Assembly (NCBI GenBank): GCA_963922205.1
Contig: CAWUHX010000239.1
Location: 186,001 to 250,000 of the forward strand
Source of the DNA: Romanomermis culicivorax
Lineage: Eukaryota > Nematoda > Enoplea > Mermithida > Mermithidae
DNA length: 64,000 nt
Direction: 5' to 3'
Numbering within the stretch: the stretch's first letter is position 1; every line of letters begins with the position of its first letter. The notes beneath the pieces are model-generated. The model saw only the letters and a program-made list of their open reading frames with translations, was not told the DNA's origin and did not search any database. Positions 55,258 to 64,000 of this stretch are shown here, piece by piece. The translations under genes and the position numbers were made by a program.

Positions 55258-56339
55258 AAGCTTGAAGAAGTAAAATTTGCAATCTCTCGAGACATACGGC
55301 CAGCTCAATTGTCCGCTATTAAAAATCGATGATTTATAGGCAGTAAGATCACTTTTCACCGCTGCATGAATCACTTCGAGACAGTGACAGATATTGCTGA
55401 TTGAATGATCAAAATTTCTGGTTGGTTAGCAGGTTGAAAACATCCGCATATTGTTAAAGCATGAACATCATTACACCATGAAAATGAAATTTTAAATCAT
55501 GAAATCAGTCTTAAAAAATTCATCTTTCAACGTTCGAGAGAACCGGAATCCGAAAATTTTTCCGGCGCTTGGTGCCGTAAGCAAGAATGATTCATATGCA
55601 GTACTACGATTCATTCATTTTGGCTAAGCACAGATATGTTAGCCATATCGAACTTGTATGCAATTTAGGTTCTCCGTGCTTCGGTTTTTTGTTTCTGTTA
55701 CTATAAATTTTGATAAATTCTTGTCATGATCTGACTCAAAAATCGAAAATTTTTGTTTTTTCTTCATTCGTGATAATTTACTGACTGAGCATGAATGAGT
55801 TCAGAAAAACTCAAAAATGCATAAATAAAGCACATTCTGTACGAAAAAGCAGTGGTTTGAATTCTGATGCCTTATTTTTCCATTTTTCATTGTTTTTTCT
55901 CTTTAATCTGTAAAAATAAAATAATTCCACTTATTAGGTTAATTTATATTCTATGTCGACATCTACTTGACGTAAATCTGGTGAACATTGCTTTGTAAAA
56001 TCGTGGCTATATTTTTTACATCATATATATTTCTTACATTTACATGACAGTGCATACTGAAAAAATCATTTTTTGTATTGTCGTAATCTTTTGCACAGTG
56101 CGTTCTACAATGTTTTTGTTTAGTGCCAAGCAAAGAGAAGTGGATAGGCTATAAGTTGGTGCGTAAAAGTTGGTGGGTAGCAAAGGGATGCAAGAGTGGA
56201 GGAAGTTTTGTGCAATAAAAGCTTTCACAAAATTATTTTATAAAGTCAAATGATCTGAATTTTATAATAATTTTGTAATAAATTTTCAATTGTCAAAAAA
56301 CTTTTTTAATTAGCAACAGATCTAATGAGAATAATTATA
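55258..56339. other. LRR gene 3' flank
   Basis: AT-rich; a hairpin-like CCGGCGCTTGGTGCCG lies near 55562-55577. No gene seen. Confidence 0.4.
55824..55829 (+). promoter_or_regulatory. Possible poly(A) signal of the LRR gene
   Basis: AATAAA, about 570 bp after the stop. Its use is inferred. Confidence 0.35.
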
Positions 56340-56347
56340 CATATAGT

Positions 56348-56540
56348 CAGGCCTATAGCCAGGGATTTTTTTCGGAGGGGCGCATACATTTTTTGGAAGT
56401 AACCCACTCAATTTACTGTAAAATTGGCTTTTCTGACTTGACTTTTTCTTGAACCAAAAACCAAAGGTACCTTTGCTTTTTTTTAACACTAAAAACATTT
56501 CGGGAGGGCCATGGCTCCCAACCCCCTGCCTACAGGCCTG
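56348..56540. mobile_element. hAT-like MITE, CAGGCCTATAGCC family
   Basis: Ends CAGGCCTATAGCCAGGG and CCCTGCCTACAGGCCTG. The flanking octamers CATATAGT (56340-56347) and CAAATAGC (56541-56548) agree at six of eight positions. Confidence 0.75.
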
Positions 56541-56854
56541 CAAATAGCTACCGTATAATGTTCATTACAGGCCATTTAAATTACAAAATAAAAGCCGTAA
56601 CTATGAGTTGAAAAATGGAATCAGAAAACAGTACGTTTCCATACGATTATAAAATGTTTTTAATACAGTTTTATGTAGAACTTATTCTTGCAAAACATAA
56701 TATTTGTAAAAAATTGCATTGGCCGGTTTTTTCCAACTTTTGGCAGGATTTGGCCGATTTTTATGACACCTTTGGCCGGTTTTCATTTTCCAATCCGGCA
56801 ACACTGGCTACCACCCGGTGCGACACATGTTACATTTTTCATGTCTAGGAAACT

Positions 56855-57918
56855 TATAGCCTGTTTTTTTCCTAAGTCTTGTAACGCAAAAATGCTGAAA
56901 GGAATTGGAATTCCGTGCCGACGGGCGGCTATAAACAGTGACTAAATCCTCAACTTAACTTGATAATTCTTTTGAAAATAACTCCCGTTCGATGCGAGAA
57001 ATGTTCAAAAAAAAATTTTGCACGGCTGAAAAAATATTCGCTCTGCGAGAAAAAGCTTGGCAAATGACCAGCGCTGAGGCGCCATGCGCCAGATTCTAAG
57101 ATTTCAACTTTCCAAAGCACACCAATTGTATCACGATCTTAACTCCCAAATTTTTCGTTAAATGAGAAATATGTGCGAAAATTTTTTTCTCCTCTCCAAC
57201 CAACTTCTTTCCTAACAAATAGTCTTCAATTCTGTCAATAACTGCAATTAACGCGTTTTTTCCCGTAATAAAGTATAGTGTGGGTACGCGCGGTAACTGA
57301 ACAAGCATTGTAAACTTCATTCCATCTTTTTTCGGTTGCAAGCATTTAAAAAAAAATAGACTAGTTTTTTTTTTATGCTTGTAACCAAAAAAGGATGGAA
57401 TGAAGTATGCATTGCTCACTCACTTACCGCGCGAGCGCACACTATACTGTATTACGAGAAGGAACGCGACTATTGAAATTTGACGGAATTGAAGGCTATT
57501 GGTTAGGAAAAAAGGTGGAAATGAGAGAAAAAATTTTGAATATGATTCTCATTTAAAGAAAAAAATGTATGAGTTAAGATCGTGATACAATTGGTCTTGT
57601 TTGGGAAGTTGAAATCTCAAAATCCGGCGCATTGTGCCTCAGCACTGGTAATTTGCTAAGTGAATATTTTTTTTAGCCGTGCGAAATTCTTTTTTGACAT
57701 TTCTCGCACTGGATGGAAATTATTTTTAAAATAGTTATCGAGTTTAGGTAAGAGTTTAGTCACAGTCTACCGCCGCCGATTAATCGATTCTTAACATACA
57801 GTCAACATCGATATTATGTCGGCACGAAACTCTGCATGCGTACTTACTTTCAGCATTTTTGCATTACAAGCATTTTGAAAAAAAACAGATAGAATCCTTC
57901 AAAGAAAAACAGGCTATA
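56855..57918. repeat. ~1-kb foldback palindrome
   Basis: 56855-57363 is repeated inverted at 57364-57918, with the centre at about 57363 (AATAGACTAGTTTTTT). Outer ends are TATAGCCTGTTTTTTT and AAAAACAGGCTATA. Shared blocks include GTGACTAAA/TTTAGTCAC, GATCGTGATACAATTGG and GCGCGCG-type core ends. Each arm resembles a MITE with TATAG ends, so this may be two copies tail to tail. A partial single arm is at 28183-29570. Confidence 0.88.
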
Positions 57919-58709
57919 CATCTACTTTGATTTTTGATTATCAAACTATATTTCGTTTGTAACATCTGTACAATTACCTGAAGAAAAAATGATGCGATGG
58001 AAAAATCTCAATTTTCGGATTCTGATAATCAGGATACGTAATACTTATTCTATGAACATGATTAGACCTATGAGCTGGCGCGATATAGTCGTCTGTTTCA
58101 TTTCCTGTTTGCAGGTTTTAAATTTTGTACAGTATGTGTCGCAGTTTACTGTGAATACACGCACATGTATATATGCCAAACACAGGCCAGTAGACAAAGC
58201 ATTAGGGAGCGAGATCTGTCATCAATTTGATTGGTGGAAAGATTTCATACCTTCAATTTAATTGGTCGAAAAGTTGTGGTCTACTCCTTCCTAACCGTGA
58301 TTCCAAGCAAAAGACTAAACCTAAGACTACACCTAATCCTGAGCCTAAGCCTAAGCAAGCATAAACCTAAGCATAAGCCAAAGCCTGAGTCTAAGCCTCA
58401 GCCAGAAAATTTGCCAGAAACAACTATAAAAATCAATAAATTTTTTCGACCAATCAAAATGATGACAGATCTCGCTTCGCAATGCTTTCTGGCCAGTAGT
58501 GGAGCCCACTGTTTTTTTTTCCCAAATCGTGCTTTTTCGGGAAAAAAAATTCGGAAAGGGGAAAAAAATTTTAGGCTCTTTCCCCATTTGGGGAAGAAAA
58601 TTTTGGGGATCGGATACAGAAAAGATGCATTTTGGTGCATTTTAGAAGGTCATAATCTCAAAATTTTCCGGCGCTTCGCGCCGATTATAACTTTAATAAT
58701 CATTATTAT
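57919..58709. repeat. Dispersed repeat with (CCTAAG)-like hexamers
   Basis: 58300-58410 is a run of CCTAAG/CATAAG variants. The flanks (CGCTTCGCAATGC near 58470) match the repeat at 4480-4750 in reverse. 58500-58683 carries CCCCATTTGGGG and the hairpin CCGGCGCTTCGCGCCG (58668-58683). Confidence 0.55.
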
Positions 58710-58954
58710 CATACCTGTAAGACCTCCGACCAGTTGGGGGGGGGGGGGGGTAAATCCGAAATTTTGGGGGGGGGGGGGTAGGAAAAAGTTCCAAATTTTT
58801 CCCAAAAAACATACACTTTTTGGCAAATTTTTTTAATTTTTTCCCAACTGGAGGGAGGGGGGGTTGGGGGGGGGGGGGAGAAATCATTTTGGGTACTGGG
58901 TTGGCCAAGTTGGGGGGGGGGGGTCCCCCCCAAGCCCCCCCAAGTACAGGTATG
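58710..58954 (+). mobile_element. hAT-like MITE, family C, copy 2
   Basis: Ends CATACCTGTAAGACC and GTACAGGTATG, with the exact octamer ATTATTAT on both sides (58702-58709 and 58955-58962). Five G-runs of 9-14 bases lie inside. Confidence 0.85.
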
Positions 58955-58962
58955 ATTATTAT

Positions 58963-59620
58963 GCATTACTAACCCCTGGCGCGGCTTTTAGCATGTCTAC
59001 CTTCATTTATCATATAATCTATAATAGTTTTCATCATCTTGAACGTATTATCTCATGTTTTCATTGGTAATCTTCAATATTCTATCATGATATTTAATGA
59101 AGATTCGCATTTTTTCCTTTTAAGAAAGATCAATACGTCAAGTCTCTAAGCTTTTTGATGCAATTATTTCTTTTCTAACGTAAAATCAATTTAAATACTT
59201 CATGGAAATATCTTTCGAAAATTTATACTCTGCTTACTCATATATTTTCGACCAAGTATGAGAGTTTATAAATAAATTATGCTGGTTTTAAAATTTTTCA
59301 AGTAAAATTCTAGAAATTACGACTTTTTAACACAAAATTCAAATCTACTTCTTGAAATAAACGTTCGGAAAATTGATTTTCCAGCGTCGCAGAATATCAA
59401 TACCCAAAAAATTTTTCCGGCGCTTCGCGCCGGAAAGATTAACATTCCTTTTAGGTTCTCACTTAACAACATAGAGGACTTAACCATCGATTTCTCATGT
59501 TATTCAAAGTCATTATGCTTTTGGATAGTTTGCTTGAAAGTTTGTTCCAATGCTTGTAGATTAAACTTTGAACTCGAAAATTTCAATTTTTTCCTCAATT
59601 TTGATGAATTAACGGGTCTA
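58963..59620 (+). repeat. Dispersed repeat R13, most complete copy
   Basis: Matches 1880-2395 plus 4090-4220, and 13000-13510 in reverse. It contains the perfect hairpin CCGGCGCTTCGCGCCGG at 59417-59433. Confidence 0.8.
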
Positions 59621-59856
59621 AAAAGACCAGAAGGTTTGAAAAAGCCCAAAAACACGTAAATAAAGCGTCTGTGAGCATTTTTAAGTGAAAAAAAACGACT
59701 TCGGGAAAATGGGGAAAAAAATTTTGATCCCTTTCCCCATTTGGGGAAAAGGCCCGGGGGAAAAAAACAGTGGTGGAGCCCACCGTTTCATTCCTCAAAT
59801 GGGGTCTTTTGACGAAAAAAATTTCAAAATGAGGAAAAAAATTTTGGGTATGGTTC

Positions 59857-60094
59857 CATACCTGTACTTGGGGGGGGGGGGGGGGGACCCCCCAACTCGG
59901 CCTACTCTGTACCCAAAATCATTTCCCCCCCCAACCCCCCCCCCCCCCAGTTTGGAAAAAATTAAAAAAATTTTCAAAAAAGTGTAGATTTTTTGGCCTT
60001 TTTTGGGAAAAATTTCGACTTTTTCCTACCCCCCCCCCAAAAATTTCGGATTTACCCCCCCCCCCCCCAACTGGTCGGAGGTCTTACAGGTATG
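59857..60094 (-). mobile_element. hAT-like MITE, family C, copy 3
   Basis: Ends CATACCTGTACTTGG and TCTTACAGGTATG; octamers TATGGTTC and TATTGTTC flank it (59849-59856 and 60095-60102, seven of eight). The body matches 58710-58954 in reverse. Confidence 0.82.
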
Positions 60095-60252
60095 TATTGT
60101 TCTCATTGTGGAAAAAATTTTCAGGAATTCAAAACCGAAAAGATGCGTTTTAGTGGACTTAAAAGGGTCAAACAAAATCTCAAAATTTTCCGGCGCTCGG
60201 CGCCAGTCATGATTACAATCTTGACTATTTTGTATCAGGCGCGGTCGTTAGC

Positions 60253-60549
60253 CATATACCTGTAATTTTGATGGGGGGACCCCCACCCCCAACTTTGTCG
60301 AACCCTATACCCAAATGTTGGGACCCCCCACCCCCAACTTGGTCAACCCTATACCCAACCCCCCCCCCCAAACTCGGAAAAATCGGAAAAAATTAGGAAA
60401 AAAAGTGGATTTTTTGGGAAACTTTCAAAATTTTTTCGATTTCTTTAGGGTTTTTAAACCCCTCCCCAAATTTTGGGAAAGGTTGGGACCCCCACCCCAA
60501 AATTTTGAATTTACCCTCCCCCCAACTGGTCGGACCTCTTACAGGTATG
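60253..60549 (-). mobile_element. hAT-like MITE, family C, copy 4
   Basis: Ends CATATACCTGTAA and CTTACAGGTATG; flanking octamers TCGTTAGC and CCGTTAGC (60245-60252 and 60550-60557). It lies inside repeat R15. An internal CCCCCAACTT(T/G)GTC(G)AACCCTATACCCAA unit is duplicated. Confidence 0.8.
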
Positions 60550-60619
60550 CCGTTAGCATATCTACTTCGACTTACTAATTGATGCCCACCAGCTTCTATC
60601 AATCAAGTTAAGGTAAAGT

Positions 60620-61140
60620 GGGGTAACTTTGGTCAAAATTGAGTCAATTTGACTTCTCCAACATATAACTTGTTATACATGGGGAATTCGTGATAATGTT
60701 TCATGGAACTCGTATGTCTAAAATGTCAGACAGAATTTTTTTGCGTTTTCAGCCCATAAAACATCTAAAAAGATCAAGGAAATTTAATGTTCGATCAGTT
60801 AAAAATTTTCTGCCAATTGACACAAATGCTCAAAATTTTTTGCGCCATTTCAAAATTTTTTGTGTCAAAAACCATGTTTTGGCACATGTTTCTATATGTT
60901 AAGAAGATTATGTGCATTAGTCATTGTTGTTGCCAGCCATGCACGGCAAACCTTTTCCAGGAGGGTATGGGCTTACCTGGGCAAAGCAAATTGTGTATGT
61001 AGCTACCTGAGCCACATTTCTTTAGGTTAATTGTCATTTTGCAGGTAGGTTGTTTTTATATTTTTCATATGTGCTTTTTCACTTCAAAATGCCCAATGTC
61101 GATTATTTATATGCATACTTTCGGGCTTATTTTGCAATCT
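60620..61140. other. Unassigned stretch
   Basis: No gene, splice-supported exon or bounded repeat was recognised. Confidence 0.35.
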
Positions 61141-61520
61141 AATGTTCATCAATCAGTAGTTTGTTTAAATTTCGGGTGGAAAAAAGATTTTGAATTTAAG
61201 GTCAGATAGTGCTGAATACAGCAGAATGAAGAAAAATCTGGAGGGCAATGATCCAGATTTCCTACGAGGTCGGCAACGGACATTTAGACCAATGGCATAA
61301 CTCTCCTTCCAGAGCGCAGAGCTGGAAAAACTTGCTGGATAGTAAATTTTCATATGCCGATAAAAATTCAAGTGCAAACAAAATATCGACAAAGTCAGAT
61401 GAATCGTTTTACATAATGAAGACAATCAAAAGTTGAACAAAAGTTAAAGTAAGGCATGCCAGAGTCCTTACCTGCGCTAGAGAATAGCCAATGATAGCCA
61501 GAGCTTCTATTCTTTTGTAC
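61140..61520 (-). repeat. Dispersed repeat R14, copy 2
   Basis: Reverse of 13930-14290 in blocks. Open frames on both strands follow the repeat and are not genes. Confidence 0.6.
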
Positions 61521-62027
61521 ACTCTTTTGTGTATACCTATGAAAAATCAAAATCCTTTTAGGAACGAAATTTTGTTTATACACCAAAAATCATAAGTTTT
61601 GTGCTTATTTTTACACAAAACTTTTTCCAGAGGAAAATTTCTCACACTAAAATTTATGCTCTTGATACCAGGCACGTATCAGATACGATATTGAAAAATA
61701 TAATTTCTTTTTATTAGCTTCTCATGCAAAAAGCTAGAAAACATAGAATTCACGTTGTTTGTAGGGCTGAACATGAATTTTCTTTTTAAAATCAAGATCA
61801 TATGACTTGCTTATGAATATTCGTAAAAACAGCTTTAACCAATACTTATTACGTTATATGGCAAAAAAAAACATTCTCCACACTCTGCAAAATGCAGATG
61901 CGTTGTCAGAGATTGCATTGATGAACCAATGGAAAGCAAGTATGAAATACAGATCAGCATGAAGGGCCAGAAAATTTCTTGATCTTTTATTGGTTTTACA
62001 ACCTGGAAAAATGTTCTCAGACCAGTA

Positions 62028-62185
62028 CAGGGCTGTGCACAAGGGAAGGGGGCGGTGGCGGCCGCCCCCTACCCCATTGAGGCAGCATGCACACAGTATA
62101 TCCGTGTAAAATCAACATTTTCTGGGGTTATTCAGTAAAAAAATCTAGTCCGCCCCCCCATGAAAAAGTCCTGCGCATGGCCCTG
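62028..62185 (+). mobile_element. hAT-like MITE, family D, copy 2
   Basis: 158 bp, CAGGGCTGTGCAC to GCGCATGGCCCTG, with the exact 8-bp duplication GACCAGTA (62020-62027 and 62186-62193). The empty site exists at about 12358-12365 (complement TACTGGTC). Confidence 0.92.
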
Positions 62186-62204
62186 GACCAGTATATGCTG
62201 AAAC

Positions 62205-62631
62205 CATACATGTAATTGGTGGGGGGGAAGTGCTATGGGAACCCCCCCCCCAGAAATCGTCGACCATATGGCTAGCCATTGGGCGACCCCCCCCCCAGGA
62301 TTTTCCAATCCTATGGCTAGCCATATGGTAGCCCTAGGGACCCCCCATAGTTTTAGCCGGAAAAATACTGAAAAATGTCAATTTTTGAACAAAAAATGGT
62401 CAAAAACGTCGATTTTCTTGGCGCTTCGCGCCATAAGTACATTTCTTATCATTTTTTAGACAAAAAATTACTACTTTTTAAACCATTTTTCGGACATTTT
62501 TCATGGAAAAAATCGAATTTTTTTCCTCCAGGGACCCCTCCCCCCAAAATTTTGGGAATTACTGACCCCGGGCCCCAAAAAAGTGCTCCAACCCCCCCTC
62601 CCCCAGACCTCAGAGCTCTGTTACATGTATG
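62205..62631 (+). mobile_element. hAT-like MITE, family A, copy 5
   Basis: CATACATGTAATTGG to TTACATGTATG, with the exact 8-bp duplication GCTGAAAC (62197-62204 and 62632-62639). The empty site is GTTTCAGC at 12347-12354. Carries the hairpin GGCGCTTCGCGCC at 62420-62432. Confidence 0.93.
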
Positions 62632-63137
62632 GCTGAAACTCTCTGTGCTTTATACAAAATCTCAACAAAATTTTGTATGGAGTCAAAAATATTCATCCCA
62701 TACAAAAAACACTGAATAACCATTTGAATCATAATTTGCGCGAAGCACCACATAGTTTTGTAAGAATGTGCCTCTGCAATTCTGAACTCACAAAATTTCT
62801 TTTTGCCACCAAAAACACCATTTGACGAAAAAAACGGTACTCACAGATTTCTGATTCAGTTTCATTTTGTTTTCTTATTCTCATCATATTTCTCTTTTCC
62901 TTTTGAATGCATTCATACTGTGTTCCTTATACTTTAATTCTGCTGAACAGGAACTCTGCATTGATCACTGATTTGTTGATGCCAGATGCCGCCAAGGTCG
63001 AAAATCTAGATTGGATTAAAATCGTTTATGATGAAGGTAGTTAGTACTTTTACCATGGACAGCGTGACTTCTTGCTGCGTGAGGTCCTAGAGGTGTATAT
63101 TTAAATGACTCCATGAATACAATAGATCTACTACCAT

Positions 63138-63650
63138 GCAGGGCCGTAACCTGGAATTTTTCATTTTTCAAGGGGGGGGGACAGATCGTGCAAAAAAAAT
63201 TTTTACCCTTGCACAGAGAAAATTCTCAAGTTTTTACATTCTAATAGGAATTCTCATAGTGATGAAAAAATGAAAATAGCTTTGAATTTACAGTCTTAGA
63301 GTGATGTTTTAATTGTTTTTCAATGCGGATTGCAAAGTTTCACATTTTAAAACATTTGGAAAACTCCAAAAGAAACGAGATTTACAAAATTTGATGAAAA
63401 ATCTCGGCAAAACACCGACTCTTAAGTGGAAAAAGAGATGAATAGTTCAACTGATAGAAACTGCTAAAGGTTACTTAGTAAGTGGAAGTACATATGCTAA
63501 CTAGTGATCGTACAGGGACAGTTTTTTCTAGGACAGGGATGGGGCAGGGATGAGTTTTTCTCTGTTCTTTCAGGGATGGGATAGGGACAGACATGGCCAT
63601 GCGCAAGGGGGGGCGGGGGGGGGCGGCCACCCCCCCCCATTGAGGCAGTA
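63138..63650. repeat. MITE fragments (CAGGGCCGTAACC, CAGGGATGGG)
   Basis: 63139-63185 starts a CAGGGCCGTAACCTGG element without a visible right end. 63510-63595 has CAGGGATGGG-type units. 63596-63650 is a rearranged piece of family D (ATGCGCAAGGGGGGG ... CCATTGAGGCAG). Confidence 0.5.
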
Positions 63651-63654
63651 ACTC

Positions 63655-64000
63655 TAAACCGAAAACATGCGTTTTGGTGGACTTTAAAAGGTCAAAATCT
63701 CAAAATTTTCCGGCGCTTCGCGCTGGTCATGGGTATAATTATATCTATATTCTATCAGGCGCAGCCCTTAGCATATCTACTTCAACTTACTAATTAATGC
63801 TCAACAGTTTCTATCAATCAAGTTAGATCGTTTCATTTTCTAATTGTTTACAGTCAATTATGTCGCCAAAAATAGAGATTTTTCATCATGTCTCTCAATT
63901 TTTTCCCTCCATGATTGGAATTTTTTAAACGTTTGCAATCTGAACTTTTGCATTTATTGAAGGTGGAAATTTAAGACATTACTCTAGAACGCGATTTCAA
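63655..64000 (+). repeat. Dispersed repeat R15, cut by the window end
   Basis: Matches 28350-28720 and, in part, 60110-60250 and 60550-60615 (AGCATATCTACTTC, TTTCTATCAATCAAGTTA). Contains the hairpin CCGGCGCTTCGCGCTGG at 63710-63726. Confidence 0.75.

Larger units (their letters stand above)
61865..63125. repeat. Dispersed repeat R12, copy carrying two MITEs
   Basis: Reverse of 11863-12570, interrupted by the MITEs at 62028-62185 and 62205-62631. Only 11 bp of host sequence (GACCAGTATAT, including one copy of the first MITE's duplication) and the second MITE's left duplication separate them. Confidence 0.78.

Noticed and set aside
57989-58836. Two + strand open frames of 90 and 201 residues
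   Set aside because: They cross a dispersed repeat with hexamer tracts and part of a MITE with G-runs. No domain.

Overview
This window reads as AT-rich nuclear DNA from an invertebrate metazoan. The genes are split by GT-AG introns, one coding gene is a BMP type II receptor, and about half of the readable structure is transposable elements. I cannot place the host to phylum. No rRNA, tRNA, CRISPR array or bacterial-style operon was seen.

Host genes: I support three. (1) A BMPR2/wit-type receptor serine/threonine kinase on the + strand (15.9-26.0 kb), nine exons joined here with consistent phases; only the signal-peptide exon was not found. (2) A small secreted cysteine-rich protein on the - strand (48.9-49.9 kb, three exons). 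(3) A secreted or GPI-anchored leucine-rich-repeat protein on the + strand (51.7-55.3 kb, two exons). Genes 2 and 3 are divergent, with a ~0.5 kb (CCTT)n array between their 5' ends.

Layout: 0-15.4 kb is repeat-dominated: hAT-like MITEs with 8-bp target duplications, a truncated non-LTR retrotransposon at 2.4-4.1 kb, and a CAAC-rich minisatellite at 8.8-11.5 kb broken by a hAT-like element that itself holds a Harbinger-like element. 15.9-26.0 kb is the receptor, with MITEs in several introns; one Harbinger-like element ends 23 bp before an exon. 28.2-43.4 kb is a nested complex: a DNA transposon with ~0.9 kb terminal inverted repeats and a decayed C2H2-finger protein gene, interrupted by a complete 8.36 kb Ty3/gypsy element with gag, protease, RT, RNase H, integrase and env. 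44-48.9 kb holds Harbinger-like elements and unassigned DNA. 56-64 kb is again repeats, including a ~1 kb palindrome.

Most notable: the gypsy element reads RT through env in one frame; its host element looks like a poorly described long-TIR transposon; several MITE families share CATAC(A/C)TG ends, 8-bp duplications and long G/C runs; a GGCGC-TTC-GCGCC hairpin recurs across unrelated repeats; five Harbinger-like elements share a (C/T)ATACTT end motif, two with MADF fragments and one with a transposase start; and two MITEs at 62 kb have their empty site preserved in a second repeat copy at 12.35 kb.
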